The notes under the pieces: model-generated | What the model was told of the DNA's origin: nothing | Databases searched by the model: none | What the model saw: only the letters and a program-made list of their open reading frames with translations | Made by a program: the position numbers and the translations under genes | Origin: Candidatus Dadabacteria bacterium | Lineage (GTDB): Bacteria > Desulfobacterota_D > UBA1144 > Nemesobacterales > UBA2774 | Reading direction: 5' to 3' | Assembly (NCBI GenBank): GCA_020027805.1 | Contig: JAHKKQ010000004.1 | Span: 1 to 29,432 of the forward strand | Length of the DNA stretch: 29,432 bases | In this document: positions 1 to 7,819 of the stretch, one piece after another | Numbering within the stretch: the stretch's first letter is position 1 | Layout of the letters: the number at the start of each line of letters is the position of its first letter

Positions 1-48
1 GCAAACCAGGAACGCCGTTATAAAGACCGAATGCCTCAGGGTGGACAT
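1..48 (-). CDS. N-terminus of an exported or lipoprotein-like protein (partial, runs off the left edge)
   Basis: Directly after the def stop codon on the minus strand there is an AGGGAG ribosome binding site at 60..55, followed by two in-frame ATGs at 54 and 48. The frame is open to the window edge. The ATG at 48 has the better spacing (6 nt) and gives MSTLRHSVFITAFLVC. A short basic N-terminus, a hydrophobic stretch and then a cysteine resemble a signal peptide, possibly a lipobox, but only 16 to 18 residues are visible. The ribosome binding site overlaps the def stop, so the gene is probably co-transcribed and translationally coupled to def. The function cannot be inferred. Confidence 0.5.
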   Translation of the reverse strand, partial: MSTLRHSVFITAFLVC

Positions 49-58
49 CTTCATCTCC

Positions 59-604
59 CTATTCTTCCGATTCTCTCTGTAAGAGCTTCATGTACTCCCT
101 GTCCGTAATTATATCCCTGTTCGATTCGAGACGGTCGAGGAAGAGGACTCCGTTCAGGTGGTCGTACTCGTGCTGGAATATCCTGGCTATGAAGTCCGTG
201 AGCTGCCTCTCTTCAACCTTTCCGTCCCTCGAAATGTATTTGACGCGCACGGAGCTGTGGCGCGGGACGAGCCCCCTTATGCCCGGTATGCTGAGACACC
301 CCTCCCAGCCTTTCACCGTTTCATCGGAGCATGAAATTATTTCGGGGTTGATTACCGCCTCAGGCTCCATCAGGGGCGCATCGGGGTACCGTACGTTCGG
401 GCGTGAGGAGATTATGAATATGCGTTTCGGCACGTCTACCTGAGGGGCTGCGATCCCGACGCCGTTCGCGTTGATCCCTGTCGCGATAAGGTCGTCTATA
501 AAACTCTGCACCCCGGGGTCGTGTATGTTATCGACCTCGCGTGCCCTCTCCCTGAGTATGGGGTTCCCCATCTCTGCGATTTCCAGAATCTTTCCAGTCT
601 CCAT
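59..604 (-). CDS. def: Peptide deformylase
   Basis: Removes the N-formyl group from the initiator methionine of nascent proteins; a cytoplasmic metalloenzyme. With the ATG at 604 the protein has 181 residues and all three family motifs: GVGIAAPQV at 48-56, EGCLSIPG at 101-108 with metal ligand Cys103, and QHEYDHLNG at 144-152 with metal ligands His145 and His149 and catalytic Glu146. The frame is open further upstream to a TTG at 652, but that adds 16 residues not expected before the usual start of deformylases and lacks a clear ribosome binding site. I therefore prefer the ATG, which has a weak GGGAT upstream. It is divergent from the acyl-CoA synthetase gene. No fmt gene, its frequent neighbour, is visible; the gene downstream begins at 48. 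Confidence 0.95.
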   Translation of the reverse strand: METGKILEIAEMGNPILRERAREVDNIHDPGVQSFIDDLIATGINANGVGIAAPQVDVPKRIFIISSRPNVRYPDAPLMEPEAVINPEIISCSDETVKGWEGCLSIPGIRGLVPRHSSVRVKYISRDGKVEERQLTDFIARIFQHEYDHLNGVLFLDRLESNRDIITDREYMKLLQRESEE

Positions 605-644
605 TTTATCCCGAACGATTAACCCGCTGCGAATATCTGCTAAG

Positions 645-673
645 TTTACCAAATAACGGCGGCAAATTATAAT
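645..673 (+). promoter_or_regulatory. Predicted sigma-70 promoter for the acyl-CoA synthetase gene
   Basis: TTTACC at 645-650, a 17-bp spacer and a perfect TATAAT at 668-673. Transcription would begin near 680, giving a leader of about 40 nt before the ATG at 721. The same AT-rich block also contains TATAAT on the minus strand (671..666), which might serve def, but I see no matching -35 there. Confidence 0.45.
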
Positions 674-720
674 AAGTGGACGGGTTATGCCACCTGGGCA
701 ACGACAGTAAGGTTATTTTT

Positions 721-2220
721 ATGAACCGAATTGAGCTGATCGATAGACTGGCTTCCTATAGCGATAGAGTCGCAATAACCGATTCCAGGGGGTCTTACTC
801 CTATGAAGACCTGCTAGCTTCCTCGTGCTCGGTTGCGTCGAGCCTTCTCTCGAAGGAAAACGATTTGAGGGAAAAACGGGTCGCGTTCCTCATACCGTCC
901 TCATTCGAGTACGCTGCGGTCATGCTGGGAGCCTGGCTTGCGGGCGGCGTAGCCGTGCCTCTTTGCGTCTCGCATCCCGACCCCGAGCTCGATTACGTAA
1001 TAGAAAACTCGGGCGCCGGATTCGTCATTGCCTCGCCCGAATTCGAAGAGAGGCTCTCGCGGCTCGCTGCGCTCAGGGGCGCCGTGTTTATACGGTCCGG
1101 GGACGCGCTCTATCCTCAGACCCGGCCTTTGCCGGGTGTGAGCGAGACTCGGAGGGCGATGATTATATACACGAGCGGGACCACGAGCAGGCCCAAGGGC
1201 GTCGTCACGACGCACGAAAACCTGAAGGCCCAGATCGGGTCTCTCGCCCTGGCGTGGGAATGGTCACGGAGCGATTTTATACTCAACGTGCTCCCCCTCC
1301 ACCACCTCCACGGCATCATGAACGCGTTCCTCTCGGCCCTATTCACGGGCGCGCGCTGCGAGCTCATGCACGGATTCGATCCCCGGCGTGTTTGGGAGAA
1401 ATTCATGGGGCAGGACTACACCCTTTTTATGGCCGTACCGACCATCTATTCGAGGCTTATACGCTCGTGGGACGAAGCGGGTGACGAAGAGAAGAAAATG
1501 ATGAGCGCGGCCTGCCGGGGGATGCGCCTCATGGTCTCGGGCTCGGCGGCGTTGCCGGTGAGCACGCTTGAGAGATGGAGGGAGATAAGCGGCCATGTGC
1601 TCCTTGAACGCTACGGTATGACTGAGATAGGCATGGCGCTCTCGAACCCCCTCCGTGGAGAGAGAATGCCCGGACGCGTGGGGACGCCGCTGCCGGGGGT
1701 CGGTGTGGGGCTGATCGACGAGAGCGGGGGCGTGATCGGGGGAGAAGGGGCCGGAGAGATTATAGTAAGGGGAAAGAACGTCTTCCTGGAGTATTGGAAC
1801 GACCCCGGATCCGCGAGAGGGTCTTTTACAGAGGGGGGATGGTTCAAAACCGGCGATCTCGCCGAAAGGAGCGGAGACGGCGTCTACAGGGTCCTCGGCA
1901 GGAAGTCGGTCGATATTATCAAGAGCGGAGGTTACAAGATTTCGGCGCTCGAGATCGAGGAGGTCCTGAGTGGACACCCTGATATAGAGGAGTGCGCGGT
2001 CGTCGGCCTCGGGGACGACGAGTGGGGTGAGAGGGTGTGCGCCGCCCTCGTCTTCAAGGGAGAAAAAAATGTAAGTCCCGAATCCGTGAGAGAATGGTGC
2101 AGGGAACGTCTCGCCCCGTACAAGGTCCCTTCACGGATTATTACGGTCGGCGAGCTTCCGCGTAACCGTATGGGCAAGGTTATGAAGCCCGAAGTCATTC
2201 AATTATTCAAGTCTGTTTAG
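721..2220 (+). CDS. ACSF3-like malonyl-/methylmalonyl-CoA synthetase (class I adenylate-forming enzyme)
   Basis: Predicted to activate a carboxylic acid as an acyl-adenylate and transfer it to CoA. The 499-residue protein has the complete motif set: the P-loop YTSGTTSRPKG (150-160), LPLHHLHG, RYGMTE with Tyr298, KTGD with Asp379, and the C-terminal NRMGK with catalytic Lys486. Stretches such as FMAVPTIYSRL, LMVSGSAALP, LLERYGMTEIGMALS and KSVDIIKSGGYK match what I recall of mammalian ACSF3, which activates malonate and methylmalonate, more closely than generic long-chain ligases. The substrate is therefore inferred, not shown. The ATG at 721 follows AAGG with good spacing; an upstream GTG at 676 in the same frame is less likely. 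It is transcribed away from def and ends with TAG. Confidence 0.85.
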   Translation: MNRIELIDRLASYSDRVAITDSRGSYSYEDLLASSCSVASSLLSKENDLREKRVAFLIPSSFEYAAVMLGAWLAGGVAVPLCVSHPDPELDYVIENSGAGFVIASPEFEERLSRLAALRGAVFIRSGDALYPQTRPLPGVSETRRAMIIYTSGTTSRPKGVVTTHENLKAQIGSLALAWEWSRSDFILNVLPLHHLHGIMNAFLSALFTGARCELMHGFDPRRVWEKFMGQDYTLFMAVPTIYSRLIRSWDEAGDEEKKMMSAACRGMRLMVSGSAALPVSTLERWREISGHVLLERYGMTEIGMALSNPLRGERMPGRVGTPLPGVGVGLIDESGGVIGGEGAGEIIVRGKNVFLEYWNDPGSARGSFTEGGWFKTGDLAERSGDGVYRVLGRKSVDIIKSGGYKISALEIEEVLSGHPDIEECAVVGLGDDEWGERVCAALVFKGEKNVSPESVREWCRERLAPYKVPSRIITVGELPRNRMGKVMKPEVIQLFKSV

Positions 2221-2287
2221 ACTGTGCGCCGGCAACGATCCGACCGGCCCGAGAAATAAAGTTATATTAAAATGAGATCTGGATATG

Positions 2288-2293
2288 TATAAT
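2288..2293 (+). promoter_or_regulatory. Possible -10 element upstream of the secreted His/Asn-rich protein
   Basis: A perfect TATAAT lies about 50 nt before the ATG at 2345, in the 124-bp AT-rich gap after the synthetase gene. The hexamer 17 bp upstream (TATTAA) is a poor -35, so this is tentative. An AGGGGG ribosome binding site sits a few bases before the start codon. Confidence 0.25.
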
Positions 2294-2344
2294 ATTCGTA
2301 TGGTGTTAAAGGGCACGAAGAGGGTGTGACAGGGGGCTCAAATA

Positions 2345-3061
2345 ATGAAAATTAAACTTTTATCCTCTATAGTTTTGGCATTAATCGTGATTTCGTTTCC
2401 CTTATGGGCCGGGGGACAGAATTTAGGCTCGAAAAGCGGAAATCTCGGTCAAAAAGCGGGGCAGTCGAAACAGGTTACGAATAACAAAACCCAACCCAAT
2501 AATATTGCCGGAAAAAACGTTGACCGTAACTCCGGTCAGGGTCAGGGGTTCAATAACAATTTCAACAAAAACCATAATAACAGGCATGATTTTTCTGATA
2601 ATAAAGACCATTCGCACGACGGTCATGATAAATGGCATAGGGATAATCGGCACCACAAACGCCCTTATAAATTTAATCCCCTCTATGCCCCTTACTACAA
2701 TTCTGGGTACTACGGCTATGCGCCTTACATGAACTATTATGCTTATGCGGACCCCGACTATCCGCTCGGTTACGGAACTACGCTCGGCACCGCACTCGAA
2801 AGGCCGAGCAACTTGGAGGTAAATCAGTTCGGTCAGGACTCACCTGCTCCCGCGGAATACCAACGGGATAATTCGGATGCCGGGTATGTGAATACGGATT
2901 CTCCCGAGCAGGACGCTGCCGACTACTACAACCCTCCGCCAGCGGAAGAGCAAACCATTTATGTATGGGTCGATGAGAGCGGGGTCAGGAATTATGTGAA
3001 CGACCTCGATTTCGTACCTATGAGATACAGGGACGCAGTCACGACCCTGGGGGCCGAATAA
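2345..3061 (+). CDS. Secreted His/Asn/Tyr-rich protein with a DUF4124-like C-terminus
   Basis: A 238-residue protein of unknown function. Residues 1-22 form a signal peptide (MKIKLL, then a hydrophobic core ending LWA), so it is probably periplasmic or surface exposed. Residues 23-76 are Asn/Gly/Gln/Lys-rich. Residues 77-104 carry eight histidines among Asp and Lys. Residues 108-143 are Tyr/Pro-rich with YAPYY and YGYAPY. The last 35 residues contain YVWVDESGVRNYVND, which resembles the YKWVDENG.YS pattern of DUF4124-type domains. The His cluster could bind metal, but that is a guess. The base composition of the first half is clearly more AT-rich than its neighbours. The AGGGGG site supports the ATG. 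It is not obviously tied to its neighbours in function. Confidence 0.8.
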   Translation: MKIKLLSSIVLALIVISFPLWAGGQNLGSKSGNLGQKAGQSKQVTNNKTQPNNIAGKNVDRNSGQGQGFNNNFNKNHNNRHDFSDNKDHSHDGHDKWHRDNRHHKRPYKFNPLYAPYYNSGYYGYAPYMNYYAYADPDYPLGYGTTLGTALERPSNLEVNQFGQDSPAPAEYQRDNSDAGYVNTDSPEQDAADYYNPPPAEEQTIYVWVDESGVRNYVNDLDFVPMRYRDAVTTLGAE

Positions 3062-3112
3062 CTGCCGCTCGGTGATAAACCCGAAGTTTTTGAGTTTTTC
3101 TCCTTCCCGATA

Positions 3113-3143
3113 ATTTATTTCTGTAATCCTTCAGGAAATAAAT
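3113..3143. repeat. AT-rich inverted repeat downstream of the secreted protein gene
   Basis: ATTTATTTC at 3113-3121 is exactly complementary to GAAATAAAT at 3135-3143, with a 13-nt loop. It follows the gene by about 50 bp and could end transcription or shield the mRNA 3' end. There is no T-tract directly after it and the stem is AT-rich, so a terminator function is uncertain. Confidence 0.3.
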
Positions 3144-3220
3144 AATTCCAATCGACGGGTTCCTCAGGCGCGCTCCGGGGGCTCCGGGCGGGGTCTCCCG
3201 AATATTCGCACCCCGAGTTA

Positions 3221-3249
3221 TTGACAATCCCATCCTGAGTTGTTAAACA
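3221..3249 (+). promoter_or_regulatory. Possible promoter for gcvT
   Basis: A perfect TTGACA at 3221-3226 is followed after 17 bp by TAAACA at 3244-3249. The -10 is weak. Transcription would start at about 3256, the very position of the assigned GTG, so the message would be leaderless, or the real start would be the ATG at 3277. A small palindrome, TTGTT-A-AACAA, overlaps the -10. Confidence 0.35.
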
Positions 3250-3255
3250 ATTAGT

Positions 3256-4350
3256 GTGAAATTGAAGAGAACGGCGATGTTTCCCATCCACCTGCAGCTG
3301 GGAGCGAGGATAGTCGAATTTGCGGGATGGGAGATGCCCGTTCAGTACGAGGGACTCAGGGAGGAGCATCTCGCGGTCAGACGCGCTGCGGGGCTGTTCG
3401 ATGTGAGCCATATGGGAGAGATAGAGATAAGTGGAAAGGAAGCCGCGCTATTCTGTCAGCGTATAACGACGAACGATATACATGGTGTAAAGGACTTTCA
3501 GGCCCAGTACACGCTACTGTGCAACCATAGAGGCGGTGTCGTGGACGACGTTATTTTATACAAGCTCTCGGACGAGAACTATCTGTTCTGCGTAAACGCG
3601 TCCAATACCACCAAAGACTACGAATGGATAATCGGGGCCGATGAAGATTTTCAGGTGGAAATCGAAGACAGGAGCGGCAAATACTCCCAGATCTCTCTCC
3701 AGGGCCCGCGCTCCGGGGCCATTTTATCGGAATGCCTGTCATCGGATATGAGTACGCTTCGGAGGTTCTATTTCCTTCCGTTTACGTGGAACGGGATGGA
3801 GATGCTCATAGCCAGGACGGGATATACGGGGGAAGACGGGTTCGAGATATTTTTACCCTGGGAAAGGGGTCCCCTGCTCTGGACGGGATTGATGGAGTCC
3901 GGGCGGGCCCATGGTATCGAGCCCTGCGGATTGGGGGCGCGCGACACGCTCAGGATCGACATGGGTTACTCGCTCTACGGGCATGAGATAAACGATGACA
4001 TAAACCCGTTCGAAGCCGGTCTCGGGAGGTATGTGAAGATGGACGCCGGGGATTTTATAGGCAGAGACGCATTAACTAAAGTTCTTGCGGACGGCGTAAA
4101 ACACCGCATATACGGTTTTGAAATGATAGACCGCGGTATCCCGAGAGAGGGTTACGGGGTATTTAGAAACGGGACCCGGATCGGCAGCGTTACGAGCGGG
4201 ACTTTATCCCCCGGCCTTGAAAAATCGATAGGGATGGGTTATCTAACAAGTGATGTCGCCCTGGGCGACAGGATACAAATCGAAATAAGGAACACATTCA
4301 GGGAAGCTCAGGTAGTAAATATTCCCTTTTATAAAAAGGATGTTAATTAA
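3256..4350 (+). CDS. gcvT: Aminomethyltransferase (glycine cleavage system T-protein)
   Basis: Takes the aminomethyl group from lipoylated GcvH and, with tetrahydrofolate, releases ammonia and forms methylene-THF. The 364 residues match the usual length. Visible motifs are FAGWEMPVQY (22-31), TTNDI (71-75), GGVVDD with the catalytic-Asp pair Asp97-Asp98, SLQGPRSG, RTGYTGEDGFE and ARDTLRIDMGY. I keep the GTG at 3256 because LKRTAMFPIHLQLGA aligns with the N-terminus expected of T-proteins. It has no ribosome binding site, and ATG 3277 is the alternative. It lies 12 bp upstream of gcvH in the same operon. Confidence 0.95.
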   Translation: MKLKRTAMFPIHLQLGARIVEFAGWEMPVQYEGLREEHLAVRRAAGLFDVSHMGEIEISGKEAALFCQRITTNDIHGVKDFQAQYTLLCNHRGGVVDDVILYKLSDENYLFCVNASNTTKDYEWIIGADEDFQVEIEDRSGKYSQISLQGPRSGAILSECLSSDMSTLRRFYFLPFTWNGMEMLIARTGYTGEDGFEIFLPWERGPLLWTGLMESGRAHGIEPCGLGARDTLRIDMGYSLYGHEINDDINPFEAGLGRYVKMDAGDFIGRDALTKVLADGVKHRIYGFEMIDRGIPREGYGVFRNGTRIGSVTSGTLSPGLEKSIGMGYLTSDVALGDRIQIEIRNTFREAQVVNIPFYKKDVN

Positions 4351-4362
4351 GGAGATCTGACG

Positions 4363-4758
4363 ATGGTACAAATTCCTGACGAACTCAAATACACCGGTGA
4401 CCACGAATGGGCGATGGAAGAGGGAGATTTGCTCGTGATCGGTATTACTGATTATGCGCAGGACGCTCTCGGCGAGATCGTTTATATCGAGCTGCCCAGC
4501 GAAGGGGACGAGATAACCAAGGGTGACCCTTTCGGAGCGGTGGAATCGACAAAGGCAGTGTCCGATCTCTACGCCCCTGTGAGCGGCGATGTCGTGGAAG
4601 TCAACGAGGTCCTTCTGGACGCTCCGGAAACTATCAACGGAGACCCTTACGGGGAAGGGTGGATGATAAAGGTAAGGCCTTACGATCCGAGCGAGCTGAA
4701 AGATTTGATGGACTTCGAGGATTACGCGGAATATGTAGAGAAGGAGATGGAAGAATAG
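4363..4758 (+). CDS. gcvH: Glycine cleavage system H-protein
   Basis: Lipoyl carrier that shuttles the methylamine intermediate between the P, T and L proteins. At 131 residues it is the normal size. It has YTGDHEWA (10-17), GITDYAQDALGEIVYIELP (27-45) and the lipoylation site ESTKAVSDL with Lys64, followed by the typical LLDAPETINGDPYGEGWM segment. A strong AAGGAG overlapping the gcvT stop region precedes the ATG, so the two genes are probably translated from one message. It ends with TAG. Confidence 0.96.
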   Translation: MVQIPDELKYTGDHEWAMEEGDLLVIGITDYAQDALGEIVYIELPSEGDEITKGDPFGAVESTKAVSDLYAPVSGDVVEVNEVLLDAPETINGDPYGEGWMIKVRPYDPSELKDLMDFEDYAEYVEKEMEE

Positions 4759-4801
4759 AATTGACAGACGGGCTCTTTCCGCGCCTCGCATTCAGTGATT
4801 A

Positions 4802-4831
4802 CGCCCGTATCTATCCGGGCGGATAATTTTT
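4802..4831 (+). terminator. Terminator-like hairpin between gcvH and gcvP
   Basis: CGCCCG at 4802-4807 pairs perfectly with CGGGCG at 4816-4821 across an 8-nt loop. GATAATTTTT follows, ending at 4831. The stem is short and the T-run does not abut it directly, so termination may be partial. It would reduce gcvP transcription relative to gcvTH unless gcvP has its own promoter in the AT-rich 4840-4870 region, where TATAAA and TATATA occur without a clear -35. Confidence 0.4.
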
Positions 4832-4875
4832 CCTTCGGTAAATAATTATAAAATCCCGGTGTTATATATAGCCAA

Positions 4876-7779
4876 ATGAAAACTGATCAGGACGGATACC
4901 GTACATTTGCGGGGAGGCACATAGGCCCCGGTCATTCGGAGCTCGATGCCATGCTCGGAGTAGTCGGCGCCGGGTCCCTCGACGAGCTCATAGACGAGAC
5001 TGTCCCTTCGTCGATCAGGCTTAAAAAACAATTGAACCTCCCTCCGGGCATAAGCGAGCACGAGCTCCTGGAGGAGCTCCGTGCAAAGGCCGCCATGAAC
5101 AGGGTCTATAAGTCCTATATCGGGCTCGGCTATTACGACTGCGTCACGCCGGGCGTCATACAGAGGAACGTCCTCGAAAACCCCGGATGGTATACGCAGT
5201 ACACGCCTTATCAGGCCGAGATATCGCAGGGGCGTCTCGAAGCGCTCCTCAATTTCCAGACAATGGTCGTCGACCTCACCGGGATGGATATAGCGAACGC
5301 GTCCCTCCTCGATGAAGGCACCGCCGCGGCTGAGGCCATGACGATGCTCCACCGCGTAGCCGACAAGAAAAAAGGCGGCGACGGCCAGGACGTCTTTTTT
5401 GTCTCCGAGAAATGCTTCCCCCAGACTATCGACGTATTGAGGACCCGCGCCGAGCCCCTGGGAATAAGTCTCGAGGTCGGAGACCATACCCGGTTCGAAT
5501 TCGCGGGCGGCGTGTTCGGCGCGCTCCTCCAGTATCCGGATTCGGACGGAGAGGTCTCCGGCTATTCCGAATTCATAAACAGGGCTCATGAGCGGGGCGC
5601 GCTCGTGGCTGTCGCCGCCGATCTGCTCTCCCTTACGCTCCTTACGCCGCCCGGCGAATTCGGGGCCGACGCAGTTCTCGGCTCGGCGCAAAGGTTCGGC
5701 GTACCGCTCGGGTTCGGGGGGCCGCACGCGGCATTCTTCGCTACACGAGAGGATTTCGCGCGCCAGATACCGGGCAGGATAATCGGGGTATCGATAGACT
5801 CTCACGGAAACCCCGCCTACAGAATGGCGCTGCAGACGAGGGAGCAGCACATAAGGAGGGAGAAAGCGACCTCGAATATATGCACGGCGCAGGCGCTCCT
5901 CGCCATAATGGCCTCGATGTATGCCGTCTATCACGGCCCAGCCGGGCTCGGGGCGATAGCAGGGAAAATCCACCGGTCGGCCGCAGTTCTCGAAAACGAG
6001 CTCCTCAAGCTGGGATTTACCCAGACGAACAGGCATTACTTCGATACATTGAAAATAGACCTCGGAGAAGGCTCCCTGGGGCTCATAGACAAAATCAGAT
6101 CGAATGCGGAAAAGTCCCGCCTCAATTTCAATTACCGGGGCGGGCGTCATATATGCATATCCCTCGACGAGACGACCGGGCCCGGGGACGTCCTCGATAT
6201 CGTAAAGGTCTTTTCACTCTCCCTGGGGATTAAATCAACGGCTGAAAGTATTGACGTGAGTCTCGGGGAAGCCGGTTCGAGGCTCCCGTCCGGGCTCGAG
6301 CGAAAAAGCGCATACCTCAAACACACGGTCTTCAACAGCTTCCACTCCGAGACCCTCATGCTCCGGTATATAAAGAAACTGGAGAGTAAAGACCTTTCTC
6401 TCACCACCTCGATGATACCGCTGGGGTCCTGCACAATGAAGCTGAATGCGACTACCGAGATGGTCCCCGTAACGTGGCCCGAATTCTCGAAGCTCCATCC
6501 CTTCGCCCCCGCCGCTCAGACGCGGGGTTATTTGCGGATATTCAGGGAGCTCGAAAGGTATTTGTCCGCCATTACGGGTTTCCCGGCGGTCTCACTCCAG
6601 CCCAATTCGGGGGCCCAGGGCGAATACGCGGGGCTCATGGTCATAAGGGCTTATTACAGGGACAGGGGCGAGAGCCATAGGAACGTGGCGCTCATACCCT
6701 CTTCCGCTCACGGCACAAACCCCGCGAGCGCGGCCCTGGCGGGAATGAAGGTCGTGGTAGTAGACTGCGACGAGCGCGGGAACATCGACCTCGGCTCGCT
6801 CGGGAGAAAGGCCCGGGAGCACAGGGACGAGCTAGCCGCGCTCATGGTCACTTACCCGTCGACGCACGGCGTCTTCGAGGAAAAGATTAAGGAGATATGC
6901 TCCGTCGTCCACAGAAACGGCGGGCAGATATACATGGACGGGGCTAATATGAACGCTCAGGTGGGTTTGACGAACCCGTCTATAATAGGCGCCGATATAT
7001 GCCACATCAACCTGCATAAAACTTTCAGCATACCGCACGGCGGCGGCGGACCCGGAATGGGCCCTATATGCGCGCGGAAGCATCTGGCGCCTTACCTTCC
7101 CGGCCACGCGCTTGTAAAGACCGGAGGGGAGAAACCGATTCACGCCGTGGCCTCGGCCCCATGGGGGAGCGCGAGCATATTACTCGTCTCCTATGCCTAT
7201 ATCAGGATGCTCGGCAGGGACGGCGTTACGGACGCGACGAAATACGCCATACTGAACGCCAATTACATAAAATCGAGACTCGAAAAAATTTACGACGTGC
7301 TTTATACGGGCTCGCGCGGAAGGGTGGCTCACGAATTCATACTCGATATGAGGCGTTTTAAGAAGGACGCCGGTATCGAGGTCGATGACGTGGCCAAGAG
7401 GCTCATGGACTACGGCTTCCACGCGCCTACGGTCTCATGGCCTGTAGCCGGGACCGTCATGATAGAGCCGACGGAGAGCGAAGCGAAAGAAGAGCTCGAC
7501 CGTTTCTGCGACGCGCTCGTTTCCATAAACGAAGAGGTAAGGGAGATTTCCGAAGGTACGGCCGACAGAGAAGACAACGTGCTGAAGAACGCCCCCCTCA
7601 CGGCCCGCGAGGCGGTGGGGGATGCATGGACTCATCACTATTCGAGGCATAAGGCCGCCTACCCGCTTCCCTATCTCGAAGAGAATAAATTCTGGCCGCC
7701 GGTCGGGAGGATAAACAACCCTTACGGGGACAGGAACCTCATCTGCACCTGCCCGGATATAAAGTCCTACGAGGAATAA
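4876..7779 (+). CDS. gcvP: Glycine dehydrogenase (decarboxylating), P-protein, full-length single-chain form
   Basis: PLP enzyme that decarboxylates glycine and loads the methylamine onto GcvH. The 967 residues match the fused E. coli/human type rather than the split gcvPA/gcvPB type. The N-terminal half opens with FAGRHIGP and contains YTPYQAEISQGRLEALLNFQTM broken over 5200-5270. The C-terminal half has SMIPLGSCTMKLNA, SSAHGTNPASA and the PLP lysine in NLHKTFSIPHGGGGPGMGP, with the lysine codon at 7018-7020 (Lys715). No strong ribosome binding site precedes the ATG. There is no L-protein (lpd) gene next to it; that subunit is normally shared and encoded elsewhere. It converges on the SPFH gene with a 40-bp gap holding nothing recognisable. 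Confidence 0.97.
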   Translation: MKTDQDGYRTFAGRHIGPGHSELDAMLGVVGAGSLDELIDETVPSSIRLKKQLNLPPGISEHELLEELRAKAAMNRVYKSYIGLGYYDCVTPGVIQRNVLENPGWYTQYTPYQAEISQGRLEALLNFQTMVVDLTGMDIANASLLDEGTAAAEAMTMLHRVADKKKGGDGQDVFFVSEKCFPQTIDVLRTRAEPLGISLEVGDHTRFEFAGGVFGALLQYPDSDGEVSGYSEFINRAHERGALVAVAADLLSLTLLTPPGEFGADAVLGSAQRFGVPLGFGGPHAAFFATREDFARQIPGRIIGVSIDSHGNPAYRMALQTREQHIRREKATSNICTAQALLAIMASMYAVYHGPAGLGAIAGKIHRSAAVLENELLKLGFTQTNRHYFDTLKIDLGEGSLGLIDKIRSNAEKSRLNFNYRGGRHICISLDETTGPGDVLDIVKVFSLSLGIKSTAESIDVSLGEAGSRLPSGLERKSAYLKHTVFNSFHSETLMLRYIKKLESKDLSLTTSMIPLGSCTMKLNATTEMVPVTWPEFSKLHPFAPAAQTRGYLRIFRELERYLSAITGFPAVSLQPNSGAQGEYAGLMVIRAYYRDRGESHRNVALIPSSAHGTNPASAALAGMKVVVVDCDERGNIDLGSLGRKAREHRDELAALMVTYPSTHGVFEEKIKEICSVVHRNGGQIYMDGANMNAQVGLTNPSIIGADICHINLHKTFSIPHGGGGPGMGPICARKHLAPYLPGHALVKTGGEKPIHAVASAPWGSASILLVSYAYIRMLGRDGVTDATKYAILNANYIKSRLEKIYDVLYTGSRGRVAHEFILDMRRFKKDAGIEVDDVAKRLMDYGFHAPTVSWPVAGTVMIEPTESEAKEELDRFCDALVSINEEVREISEGTADREDNVLKNAPLTAREAVGDAWTHHYSRHKAAYPLPYLEENKFWPPVGRINNPYGDRNLICTCPDIKSYEE

Positions 7780-7819
7780 CGCCGCTCAACCGTTATTCCC
7801 TGCGCTGGAAAACTCCCCC

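Noticed and set aside
1339..1977. 212-codon minus-strand frame inside the synthetase gene
   Set aside because: Shadow of the clear adenylate-forming enzyme; composition is skewed to Arg/His/Pro.
3062..3255. Glycine riboswitch upstream of gcvT
   Set aside because: Expected in many gcv operons, but I could not find the conserved aptamer core or tandem arrangement in these 194 bp.
4846..6150. 434-codon open frame on the minus strand opposite gcvP
   Set aside because: gcvP is unmistakable over the same bases. The antisense frame is Arg/Pro/Glu-rich with no recognisable domain, as expected from codon bias in GC-rich DNA.
7780..7819. Bidirectional terminator between the convergent gcvP and SPFH genes
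   Set aside because: The 40-bp gap has no convincing stem-loop or T-run.
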